This document shows positions 1 to 5,440 of a stretch of DNA of 10,602 nt, piece after piece. This stretch comes from Sedimenticola sp. (lineage in GTDB: Bacteria > Pseudomonadota > Gammaproteobacteria > Chromatiales > Chromatiaceae): assembly GCA_030590525.1 (NCBI GenBank), contig JAUUYI010000042.1, forward strand, positions 1 through 10,602, written 5' to 3'. The number at the start of each line of letters is the position of its first letter. The first letter of the stretch is position 1. The notes beneath the pieces are model-generated. The model made no database searches and was not told where the DNA came from. It saw only the letters and a program-made list of their open reading frames with translations. The position numbers were made by a program, and so were the translations under genes.

Positions 1-128
1 ATCAACAGCAGGGGCTGATCGGCTGCCTCTGGTGGTCGACCGCATTCATCGTGGCCGCCGCCCTGTTCTCACTGAAACTGCCTGGGTTTCGGGGCGACAG
101 CGCTGCACAACCCCCGGGATCTGCTTGA
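1..128 (+). CDS. C-terminal fragment of a membrane protein, possibly a transporter
   Basis: Reading from base 3, an open frame runs to a TGA at 126-128 and gives about 41 residues. It starts with a hydrophobic stretch (LIGCLWWSTAFIVAAALF) that looks like a final transmembrane helix. A short basic, then Pro/Ala/Ser-rich tail (LPGFRGDSAAQPPGSA) follows, as expected for a cytoplasmic C-terminus. The last helix of an MFS-type transporter would look like this, but nothing visible identifies the family. Another forward frame is also open across this stretch, so the frame choice rests on the membrane-helix character. The gene begins upstream of the window. Confidence 0.5.
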   Translation, partial: QQQGLIGCLWWSTAFIVAAALFSLKLPGFRGDSAAQPPGSA

Positions 129-342
129 AACGGGGTATGCCTTCACAAATGAATATAGAAACAGAAATCCAGTGGCAGGCAAGCCCAGCGAGACTTCAGC
201 TACAAAAATAACTTGGATTTTTTTTGTTGCGTGGTTATGCTCCCAGCTAGTCGCCTTTGCAGGCAGGGTCAATCTTTACCCTCGCGAGCGTTGCTGCGGG
301 AATCTGCAACCGGCCCATTCCAATCATTAAAAGGAGAAACCT

Positions 343-885
343 ATGACGCCTAAGAGATCCTGGATCGCTTTCTTTACGGGGCTCACTCTGCTTGGATCAT
401 CCGCTGCGCTGCAGGCTCGGGAGGAATCCCTGGAAATCACTATGCCTTGGGATGGACAGGGAACCATCTACCACATCGATACCGACAAGCGGCTTTTCAT
501 GGGCGCCTTCGAAGGGATCATGTACATCAAAACGGATAAGGGCGAACTGGACGCCGCCTTTGCGGACTGCCCCTCTGTGATGCATATCGACGTGAAGTCA
601 AAGGCAACGTCCGCCACCGGCTACTGTACGATTACCCCATCCAAGGGAGATGCCGTATTCGCGGAGTGGTCCTGTAAGGGCGAGGTGGGTATCTGCAAGG
701 GTATCTTCGAGATTACAGGGGGGACCGGGCAGATGGAAGGTATCACCGGCTCCAGCGAAATAAAGATCCGGTCGGTGATTGGACCGCTCTTACTCGGCAT
801 GGCAGACGGCAGTACCCTGCGTGCGGCCTCGGGGCTGATCGTGCTCCCGAAGCTCACCTACCGGGTTCCGGACAAGAAAAAGTAG
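343..885 (+). CDS. Exported 180-aa protein with four cysteines, AOC-barrel-like
   Basis: The start is well supported: AAAAGGAG lies seven bases upstream of the ATG. Residues 1-25 form a signal peptide: basic MTPKR, a hydrophobic core, then a likely cleavage after ALQA. The mature part is about 155 residues and probably periplasmic. It contains cysteines at 76, 95, 111 and 118, enough for two disulfides. Residues 119-140 are Gly-rich (KGIFEITGGTGQMEGITGS), resembling the G-x-F-x-x-x-G-G-T-G-x-x-x-G-I-T-G pattern of small beta-barrel proteins related to allene oxide cyclase. That resemblance is from memory and does not give an enzymatic role. The tail is basic (PDKKK). A second exported protein with a similar ribosome site follows after 53 bp, suggesting co-transcription. 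Function unknown. Confidence 0.85.
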   Translation: MTPKRSWIAFFTGLTLLGSSAALQAREESLEITMPWDGQGTIYHIDTDKRLFMGAFEGIMYIKTDKGELDAAFADCPSVMHIDVKSKATSATGYCTITPSKGDAVFAEWSCKGEVGICKGIFEITGGTGQMEGITGSSEIKIRSVIGPLLLGMADGSTLRAASGLIVLPKLTYRVPDKKK

Positions 886-938
886 CGGTTTGGCCTCTAC
901 CGTCTCCCCTTATTAAACTTCCCAACTGGAGAAACCAG

Positions 939-1220
939 ATGATCAATAAACGGACATTAGGGGGCATTGCCTCTGCTGCGTTGATGTTGCTCGCTTGGCA
1001 GCCGCTGAGCGCAGCAGGAGGATCCATGCGGTGCGGCAATGACATCATTCAGTCTGGCGGTCGCTCGGGCCCGGGCAAGTACGAAGTCCTGAAGAAATGC
1101 GGTGAGCCCGCGTTCCGCCAGGGCAACACCTGGGTCTATGATGAGGGCGATGATCACCGAAAGGTCTTCATTTTCAACAGCTCCGGTCTCCTGACCAGTA
1201 TCCGGGATGCAGGCAGATAG
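939..1220 (+). CDS. DUF2845-type small exported protein
   Basis: A 93-aa protein with a signal peptide at residues 1-26 (INKRTLGG, hydrophobic core, cleavage near LSAA). The mature part begins SMRCGNDII and continues with YEVLKKCGEPA (48-58) and NTWVYDEG (63-70). This order (Met-Arg-Cys-Gly near the N-terminus, a second Cys in KKCGEP, then a W-x-Y strand) is the pattern I associate with DUF2845, small periplasmic proteins of Proteobacteria with no assigned function. Cys32 and Cys54 probably form a disulfide. The ATG is preceded by CTGGAG with good spacing. It lies 53 bp after the preceding exported-protein gene, with no terminator between them, so the two are likely one transcript. Family call from recalled motifs. 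Confidence 0.85.
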   Translation: MINKRTLGGIASAALMLLAWQPLSAAGGSMRCGNDIIQSGGRSGPGKYEVLKKCGEPAFRQGNTWVYDEGDDHRKVFIFNSSGLLTSIRDAGR

Positions 1221-1642
1221 GATCGCCAATCGACGGTGGGACTCACCTGAAAATTGTTCGGTAATCTAGTACCTCCCACGACTTCCCGATGGCAGCGATC
1301 GAAAAAGAAGCGCCAGGGATTTGGCTGACCTGATGCCTGGGATAGTCACACACAGGGGTCTGGCGAAGGGCAAGGATAAGAGGGTGAGTGCTACATAGGG
1401 TGAGATTTCCAGGTGGTGGCAGGGTACAGGACGATGCATTACCCGTGGATGATCCGTTCACGGGCGATGAAATGGGCGTTTATTCGACCTATACTCGAGC
1501 CAATGCATGAGCCACCTGGTCGAGGTCCGGGCTCAATTGACGGTCCAGTGGCTCGCTAACGTCACACTCTATGCGACGGACTCAGAAGGAAGGCACGGCA
1601 GGGCATTATACCATCCAGCATGAACCGGGTCCCAGTATAGCG
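1221..1642. other. Gene-free stretch between convergent genes
   Basis: About 420 bases separate the DUF2845 gene from the 3' end of the translocase gene on the other strand. Open frames here (for example 1243-1461 on the minus strand) lack a ribosome site and protein-like composition. The only structure seen is an inverted repeat near 1509-1554 and a 7-bp repeat ACCGGGT/ACCCGGT around 1626-1652 overlapping the translocase stop. Neither is followed by a convincing T-run. No tRNA-like fold or promoter could be identified by eye. Confidence 0.6.
1509..1554. repeat. Inverted repeat, possible hairpin
   Basis: GAGCCACCTGG at 1509-1519 pairs with CCAGTGGCTC at 1545-1554, one base bulged, with a 25-base loop. 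It lies between convergent genes, but no T-run follows on either strand, so it is not a typical Rho-independent terminator. It may be a weak transcription barrier or chance. Confidence 0.3.
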
Positions 1643-3058
1643 TCACCCGGTCTTATCCGGTTTGCCCCCCTTGTGCTCCGAAGCCTTTCGGTGCTCGCGG
1701 ATCATAAAGAGCGTGAAAGCCAGCCAGCCTATGACCAGGCTTACGTTGAAAGCGAAAAAGGACTGGGTGCTCATGGCAAGGAAATGGACCCCAACGAGCA
1801 CGGTGAGCGCGGCGAGGCCATCTCCCAGGCGTACATAGAGCGTGTCGATCGCGGGCTTGCCGCGGAATTTCATCTCGGAACCAACGGGTAGCCATAGTAC
1901 ATGCCGGGCCGTGTTGTTGATCGAATAATCTGTGGCATTCTCAGCAATCTTCATCATCTTCACCATAGCCAGGATCGGGAGCAGGGCCATGGCGCTGTAG
2001 GACAGCAGCGCGATCACCGGGAGCATTAGAGCTATGGCGGCAAAACCGCCATACTTTAACAGCCTCGAGGCCACGAACGCCTGCAGCAGCAAGGCGACAG
2101 TGTTCACCCAGAAAAAGAAATCACCGTAAAAGGCGGTGGTACCGTCGCGGGTAAATTCGAGCACCGCCAACCGATCCGTCATGCCTTTCGCAACAGCCTG
2201 GTCGGCAAGCGTCTCCTGGATAATCTGGAAAAGCAGGTTTTCACCGTTGGTGTTGACCCAGTTGGTCAGCAACGTGACCATCGCGGCCGCCAGGAGGAAA
2301 CGACTGGTCAGAACCAGCCTGGCGCCGCTGAGGAGAAAGCCTACCCCCTCATCCTGCTTTGCTTCCCCGACCGCTGGCGATACATGCCTGGCCATTCTGT
2401 TATCCACCCACTTTGTCAACAGGATCGATACAAACAGCGGTCCTGTCGCCAGCAGCAGCAGCGACTCGGTATCGACGATGCCCGAGTCCACCAGTTGGCC
2501 GACGATCCAGGAACCGGCCGCTCCTCCCCCGGTTGCACCTATAGCAATCAGGGGCAGCATGCGCTTGCCGCGCTCATCCGTGTAGATGTCGGCGCAGAAG
2601 GTCCAGAACTGCGCAACCACGAAGACGCCGAACATTCCCACCCAGACGTAGAAAACAACACCGGAAGCCGGGAGCGCCTCGAAAAAGAAGCCCGGCTGTA
2701 GAAACCAGAAGATCACCATATTGAAGATGCAGAACAGCGTCGCGCGGGTGATCAGGGTCGCCCGGTTCCAGCGACCGGCGAGGCGTCCGTACCAGCCGAC
2801 GACCAACAGTAGAAGAATGCTCTGGGCAAAACTTGAGTAGGCCTTGACCTCCATCTTCGACAGGTCACCGATATCCGAAGTGGCGATCCAGCCCTCTCTC
2901 AGTGACTTGACGAAGTAATAGGCGCACAGGATAAGAAAAATGTTGGCGAACATCAGTAAGGCGGTACCGCCTTCCCCCGGCCGAATCTCCGTGAAGAACC
3001 CGAGAAAGCGTTCACCAAGGGTCTGTCGTGAGCTATCCACCCCAGCATTTTTGCTCAT
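1643..3058 (-). CDS. NTP/NDP translocase (Tlc/Npt) family membrane protein
   Basis: A 471-aa polytopic inner-membrane protein with about 11-12 hydrophobic segments (for example residues 32-50, 79-90, 104-120, 135-156, 170-190, 199-214, 253-268, 315-333, 338-363, 412-428 and 437-453). Residues 373-413 carry a telling segment, ATDYSINNTARHVLWLP followed by GSEMKFRGKPAIDT. It matches the conserved Y-S-x-x-x-x-x-K-E-x-x-Y-x-P-x-x-x-E-x-K-x-K-G-K-x-A-I-D stretch of the ATP/ADP translocases of Rickettsiales, Chlamydiae and plastids. Relatives in free-living bacteria are annotated as NTP/NDP exchange transporters or MFS-like proteins, and their substrate is unproven. The ATG overlaps the stop of a small upstream ORF (ATGA), implying translational coupling. 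Basic N- and C-termini suggest both face the cytoplasm. The family relation is fairly sure; actual nucleotide transport is inference. Confidence 0.8.
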   Translation of the reverse strand: MSKNAGVDSSRQTLGERFLGFFTEIRPGEGGTALLMFANIFLILCAYYFVKSLREGWIATSDIGDLSKMEVKAYSSFAQSILLLLVVGWYGRLAGRWNRATLITRATLFCIFNMVIFWFLQPGFFFEALPASGVVFYVWVGMFGVFVVAQFWTFCADIYTDERGKRMLPLIAIGATGGGAAGSWIVGQLVDSGIVDTESLLLLATGPLFVSILLTKWVDNRMARHVSPAVGEAKQDEGVGFLLSGARLVLTSRFLLAAAMVTLLTNWVNTNGENLLFQIIQETLADQAVAKGMTDRLAVLEFTRDGTTAFYGDFFFWVNTVALLLQAFVASRLLKYGGFAAIALMLPVIALLSYSAMALLPILAMVKMMKIAENATDYSINNTARHVLWLPVGSEMKFRGKPAIDTLYVRLGDGLAALTVLVGVHFLAMSTQSFFAFNVSLVIGWLAFTLFMIREHRKASEHKGGKPDKTG

Positions 3059-3240
3059 TGCCAGGTTTCCAGCTTGTTCAGCTTGATTTCAAGCTTCTCT
3101 TCATTGGATAGGGCATGCCTGAAATCGTAGAGTCGGCTTTCCCAGGACCCGTAGAATGAATTGGGCAGCAGGATCCGATAGGCGGATGAGAGGGATTCGC
3201 GTCGAGCACTCCTGTCCGATGCAGCCCAGCCCTTTTTCAC
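3055..3240 (-). CDS. Small basic protein coupled to the translocase gene
   Basis: This ORF gives 61 residues from a GTG at 3240, or 67 from an ATG at 3258. I prefer the GTG because it overlaps the stop of the 42-aa ORF upstream (GTGA). The stop at 3055-3057 in turn overlaps the translocase start (ATGA). Such a chain of 4-base overlaps is typical of a real operon. The product is hydrophilic and has no signal peptide. Its middle is aromatic-rich (YRILLPNSFYGSWESRLYDF) and its C-terminus is a charged amphipathic helix (NEEKLEIKLNKLETW). No known domain is recognised. Neither candidate start has a strong Shine-Dalgarno. An alternative is that this and the upstream ORF are halves of one roughly 100-aa gene split by a frameshift. 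Confidence 0.5.
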   Translation of the reverse strand: MKKGWAASDRSARRESLSSAYRILLPNSFYGSWESRLYDFRHALSNEEKLEIKLNKLETWQ

Positions 3241-3365
3241 CTGGCCGCCCCGTTCCATTTCACCGCGCAGCAGAGAGCCACTACGGCCATGGTAAAGTAA
3301 AACAGGTACCGGTTACGGGCGCGCTTGATCATCTGGTGAGGCATAGTCTGGAACCAGTTGCCCAT
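3237..3365 (-). CDS. 42-aa single-helix membrane peptide
   Basis: A short ORF that precedes the coupled small protein and the translocase gene. The peptide starts MGNWFQTMPHQMIKRARNRY and continues into a hydrophobic helix (LFYFTMAVVALCCAV, residues 21-35), then ends KWNGAAR. Positive charge before the helix predicts an N-in single-pass topology. The TGA overlaps a downstream GTG (GTGA), joining it to the next ORF. Upstream, a consensus-like TATAAT lies about 20 bases before the ATG. The ribosome site is weak. A membrane peptide directly upstream of a transporter could be an accessory subunit or leader, but this is inference, and a frameshifted single gene with the next ORF is possible. Confidence 0.45.
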   Translation of the reverse strand: MGNWFQTMPHQMIKRARNRYLFYFTMAVVALCCAVKWNGAAR

Positions 3366-3385
3366 TTCGAAGTGAATACTAAAGT

Positions 3386-3391
3386 ATTATA
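3386..3391 (-). promoter_or_regulatory. Candidate -10 box for the translocase operon
   Basis: Read on the minus strand this is TATAAT, a perfect -10 hexamer, about 20 bases upstream of the 42-aa ORF start. No good -35 box is visible at 16-18 bp; the sequence there is CACGG-like. The area is AT-rich compared with its surroundings and includes the small dyad AATACT/AGTATT at 3376-3387. Suggestive only. Confidence 0.3.
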
Positions 3392-3410
3392 GAATACAGT
3401 ACTTGAATCC

Positions 3411-3418
3411 GTGAGTTC
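3411..3418 (+). repeat. Left target-site duplication
   Basis: GTGAGTTC borders the left end of the palindromic element. An identical copy borders the right end at 3554-3561. Confidence 0.65.
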
Positions 3419-3553
3419 GTAACTTCTCAATAAGCCCAGGCAAGGACCAGGGTGGACCAAGCGGAGCGGATACACCAGGCTACGGCGTGTTGGATCCGTC
3501 GCTGCGCTCCTTGATTCACCCTATCTGTTTGCCCTGGGTTATTGAGAAGTTGC
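3419..3553. mobile_element. MITE-like palindromic element with direct-repeat flanks
   Basis: The two ends are inverted copies: AACTTCTCAATAA at 3421-3433 and its complement TTATTGAGAAGTT at 3539-3551. The match continues imperfectly inward (CCCAGG/CCTGGG, then GGGTGGACCAAG against CTTGATTCACCC), so most of the 135 bases can fold into one long hairpin. GTGAGTTC occurs immediately outside both ends (3411-3418 and 3554-3561), as expected for an 8-bp target-site duplication; it becomes 9 bp if the C at 3410 and 3553 is counted. There is no internal gene, so mobilisation would need a transposase elsewhere. The inner arms resemble the dispersed intergenic motif GGGTGGATAAGCG-AGCG-ATCCACC that I recall from many Proteobacteria. 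The parent insertion-sequence family cannot be named from the ends alone. Confidence 0.75.
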
Positions 3554-3561
3554 GTGAGTTC
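3554..3561 (+). repeat. Right target-site duplication
   Basis: GTGAGTTC borders the right end of the palindromic element, identical to the copy at 3411-3418. It falls 15 bases upstream of the next start codon, so the insertion displaced whatever promoter that gene had. Confidence 0.65.
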
Positions 3562-3576
3562 ATCAGGAATAAGAAG

Positions 3577-3783
3577 ATGAAATTCGGGAGAACCCGGGGA
3601 ACCGTGGACGCGCCCTTGCGCAAGAGAAGGACATCCAGCTTTTACCCTGCCGTCTTTAGCCTCTTCACGGTACTGATCCTGTCGGCGTCGGCGGCGGCGG
3701 CGGAGTACCCGAAGCTGCGGGAAAGTATCGATCCAGCCATGCAGAACCTGGTAATCAAATGCTCTGCTGGGTGCTTACGTTGA
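3577..3783 (+). pseudogene. Truncated exported protein remnant, possibly serine hydrolase
   Basis: The ATG at 3577 is preceded by AGGA nine bases upstream. The 68-aa product has a basic N-region (MKFGRTRG through RKRR), a hydrophobic core ending LILSASAAAA, and a probable cleavage before EYPKLRESIDPAMQ. Only about 26 mature residues follow, ending IKCSAGCLR, far too few for an enzyme. I recall serine hydrolase/beta-lactamase-related exported proteins starting their mature part with a similar 'YP.LR..IDPA.Q' segment, so this may be the N-terminus of such a gene cut by a deletion. An overlapping frame (ATG at about 3760 to the TAA at 3840) adds 27 residues with no recognisable domain. The MITE sits 15 bp upstream. 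Alternatively it is a genuine small exported peptide. Confidence 0.4.
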
Positions 3784-3876
3784 AGCGCTATTTTCGGCAG
3801 GACCCGCTGAAGCACCCCCTCAGCGCAGAGAATCCCCGGTAATGACACCTGTCAATGAGGCATGATTGCTTCACCC

Positions 3877-3896
3877 GTTACACTGCATAGCGTAAC
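3877..3896. promoter_or_regulatory. 20-bp dyad, operator-like, before the permease pair
   Basis: Half-sites GTTACACT (3877-3884) and AGCGTAAC (3889-3896) are inverted copies matching at 7 of 8 positions across a 4-base spacer, and the dyad ends 17 bases before the permease start. Size and position fit a repressor operator. A second small dyad, TGACA-CC-TGTCA, lies at 3843-3854. No regulator gene is next to it and no known consensus is recognised. Confidence 0.4.
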
Positions 3897-3913
3897 TACT
3901 TCCGGTATTCCCG

Positions 3914-4339
3914 ATGATCGAAAGAAAGAAACTCCGGCAATCGCTGAAGCAGACCACCCGCTCCTTCCGGCAGCTGCTGCCGGTACTGGTCGGGGGACTG
4001 CTGCTGGCCTGCCTGGTGGTCCAGGTGGTGCCCCAACTGATCCACATGGGGCTGTTTGGGCATGACACCTTCACCGACACGGTGATGGCCGCCGCTATCG
4101 CCAGCGTCTCTACCGGGCAGCCGGTGGTCAGCTATCTGCTTGCCGGTGAACTGCAGAAGGCCGGTATCGAACTGGTGACGGTTACCGCTTTCCTCACTGC
4201 CTGGATCACGGTGGGTGTCGTCTCTTTGCCCGCCGAGGCGGTGATGCTCGGCTGGCACTTTTCTCTCTGGCGAAACCTGATCGCCTTCCTGTTGTCGATA
4301 CTCATCGCCTGGCTGACTGTGGTGACCCTGCATGTCTGA
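3914..4339 (+). CDS. Split permease, N-terminal half (DUF318/YraQ-like)
   Basis: A 141-aa inner-membrane protein with a basic cytoplasmic start (MIERKKLRQSLKQTTRSFRQ) and about four membrane segments (roughly 21-43, 55-78, 86-110 and 119-139). The segment SVSTGQPVVSYLLAGELQKAG (65-85) sits where DUF318-type permeases have their small-residue/Pro motif followed by a Leu-rich helix and a Gly turn. The canonical Cys pair of that motif is absent here. Those permeases are normally one chain of about 300-350 residues; here two adjacent genes would supply the two halves. The gene overlaps the next by 8 bases (ATG before TGA), a sign of coupling. The ATG has no clear Shine-Dalgarno. Substrate unknown; some relatives are linked to metalloid or metal efflux. 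Confidence 0.65.
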   Translation: MIERKKLRQSLKQTTRSFRQLLPVLVGGLLLACLVVQVVPQLIHMGLFGHDTFTDTVMAAAIASVSTGQPVVSYLLAGELQKAGIELVTVTAFLTAWITVGVVSLPAEAVMLGWHFSLWRNLIAFLLSILIAWLTVVTLHV

Positions 4340-4871
4340 GCAGACCCCGGCAAAGGAACGAACCCGTAGCAGGAATAGCCGTGGCGGCTGGTGGTTCCTG
4401 CTGGCGGTGATACTGCTCTATCTTCTGATTGCACTGTTCGATATCGAATATGCCCGCCGCAGCCTGCAGCACTTCCTGAAAATGGGCAGGGATCTGCTAC
4501 CGGTGTTGATCCTGGTGTTCCTGTTCATCTGGCTGTTCAACCTGAGCAGCAGTATGAAAGAGAAGCTGGTCGGGCTCTCCGGTCGCAACTCGGGCATCAA
4601 GGGCTGGATAGTGGCGGTCACCGGCGGCATCCTCTCCCATGGCCCCATCTACCCCTGGTATCCGCTGCTGAAGGAGCTGAAGGGTCATGGCGTCAGGCCG
4701 GCGCTGATCGCTGCCTTTCTCTATGCCCGGTCGATTAAACTGCCCTGGTTACCCTTGATGGCCCACTATTTCGGTCTGACCTATATGCTCGTCCTCACCT
4801 TCTACATGGTCCTGTTTTCGATTGTCAACGGCTGGCTGGTGGAGAAGTTGCTCAGGCGTGGTGATGTCTGA
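4332..4871 (+). CDS. Split permease, C-terminal half (DUF318/YraQ-like)
   Basis: A 179-aa membrane protein whose start overlaps the preceding gene by 8 bases. A basic N-terminal tail (residues 1-18) leads into helices at about 20-37, 54-71, 91-103, 122-136 and 147-170. The central stretch GGILSHGPIYPWYPLLKELK (98-117), followed by HGVRPALIAAFLYARSIKLP, resembles the second repeat of DUF318-type permeases: Gly-rich helix, His-Gly-Pro, a charged loop ending in Gly, then a helix with a Pro. Together with its partner it would make a permease of about 320 residues and 8-9 helices, the normal length for the family. The two are probably an obligate heterodimer. Assignment is by recalled architecture; substrate unknown. 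Confidence 0.65.
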   Translation: MSEQTPAKERTRSRNSRGGWWFLLAVILLYLLIALFDIEYARRSLQHFLKMGRDLLPVLILVFLFIWLFNLSSSMKEKLVGLSGRNSGIKGWIVAVTGGILSHGPIYPWYPLLKELKGHGVRPALIAAFLYARSIKLPWLPLMAHYFGLTYMLVLTFYMVLFSIVNGWLVEKLLRRGDV

Positions 4872-4970
4872 CTCTCTCCAATGCTGACGCCGCTTCGAAC
4901 CGAGTCTTTTCTGCGTTAAACTCCCTGTAACTATTCAGCATACATGGGATTCAGCACTGAGTGATGGTCA

Positions 4971-5016
4971 TGGGGTGTTTGCACAACGCCGTCAGGCGGG
5001 ATGGATCGGTGCCCCA
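4971..5016 (+). other. Possible structured leader upstream of the DUF3096 gene
   Basis: TGGGG (4971-4975) can pair with CCCCA (5012-5016), enclosing a compact CGCC-GTCA-GGCG hairpin (4987-4998). A second hairpin, GGTG-cc-CCAT / ATGG-CACC, lies at 5099-5123, about 30 bases before the DUF3096 start. The 283-base gap (4872-5154) is otherwise empty. This could be a regulatory leader, a small RNA or chance; no known riboswitch class is recognised. Confidence 0.25.
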
Positions 5017-5154
5017 AAACAGGGAGTTATTGTTTCGCGAGCCCCGGTTAAACCCATACGCGATGGTGAGAGAATCTAGAACATCAATCCTTTCCATGGG
5101 TGCCCCATTGTTGTTATGGCACCTGTTTCACGACTACTTTCAGGAGTAAATACA

Positions 5155-5301
5155 ATGCAAGTAGATCTTATGTTGGCCGGCCCTCCCCTCGTCTCCCTCC
5201 TCGCGGGCGTCGCCATCCTGGCCTGGCCCAAACTGCTCAGCTATATCGTTGCCTTCTATCTTATCTTTTTTGGCATTATGGGCCTGCTGCCATTAATCTG
5301 A
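5155..5301 (+). CDS. DUF3096-type 48-aa membrane protein
   Basis: A 48-residue, almost wholly hydrophobic protein. Residues 7-25 and 28-46 form two membrane helices separated by WPKLLSY, with very short tails. The layout (short N-terminus, 'LVSLLAGVAILAWPKLL', then 'YIVAFYLIFFGIMGLL') is the pattern I associate with DUF3096, mini membrane proteins of unknown role common in Proteobacteria. The start is well supported: CAGGAG lies eight bases upstream of the ATG. Upstream in-frame codons would add hydrophilic residues without a ribosome site, so the short form is preferred. An intrinsic terminator follows seven bases after the stop, so this is probably a one-gene transcript. Confidence 0.8.
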   Translation: MQVDLMLAGPPLVSLLAGVAILAWPKLLSYIVAFYLIFFGIMGLLPLI

Positions 5302-5308
5302 CGTGACC

Positions 5309-5336
5309 ACACCCCATTCCCATGGGGTGTTCTTTC
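5309..5336 (+). terminator. Rho-independent terminator of the DUF3096 gene
   Basis: ACACCCCA (5309-5316) pairs perfectly with TGGGGTGT (5323-5330) around a 6-base loop, followed by the T-rich TCTTTC. It sits seven bases after the stop. On the other strand the hairpin is not followed by a T-run, so it probably acts mainly in the + direction, although the converging operon ends at its edge. Confidence 0.75.
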
Positions 5337-5440
5337 TACCCTGTCATTGCCGTGTGTAACTCAATTCCCAGCCCGCATCCGTCCAAGGGGCAGATGAAGT
5401 CGAGCAATGGCGCCAGAAAAAAGACCAGCAGCAACGTCAT
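5336..5440 (-). CDS. 34-aa hydrophobic ORF coupled to the TPR gene
   Basis: The ATG overlaps the TGA of the TPR gene (ATGA), the usual sign of translational coupling. The peptide starts MTLLLVFFLAPLLDFI, a hydrophobic helix or signal-like segment, followed by CPLDGCGLGIELHTAMTG with two cysteines five residues apart. The stop ends at the edge of the DUF3096 terminator hairpin. At 34 residues it may be a real membrane micropeptide or a chance frame. The overlap and the hydrophobic start favour a gene, but composition alone cannot settle it. No family recognised. Confidence 0.35.
   Translation of the reverse strand: MTLLLVFFLAPLLDFICPLDGCGLGIELHTAMTG

Noticed and set aside
202..227. T-run with flanking A-run as terminator of the first gene
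   Set aside because: The possible stem is A-T pairs apart from one C-G and lacks the GC-rich stem of an intrinsic terminator.
1571..2701. Plus-strand open frames (1571-1891, 2136-2585, 2384-2701) opposite the translocase
   Set aside because: Antisense shadows of a clear membrane-protein gene; their composition (Ser/Arg/Pro-rich) has no domain character.
3487..3576. Upstream ATG extending the signal-peptide ORF by 30 codons
   Set aside because: The extension is read from the right arm of the MITE, and it would put 30 extra residues before a normal signal peptide; the ATG at 3577 has its own AGGA.
4961..5149. 62-aa plus-strand frame in the DUF3096 leader
   Set aside because: No ribosome site, overlapping potential RNA hairpins, and no protein-like character.
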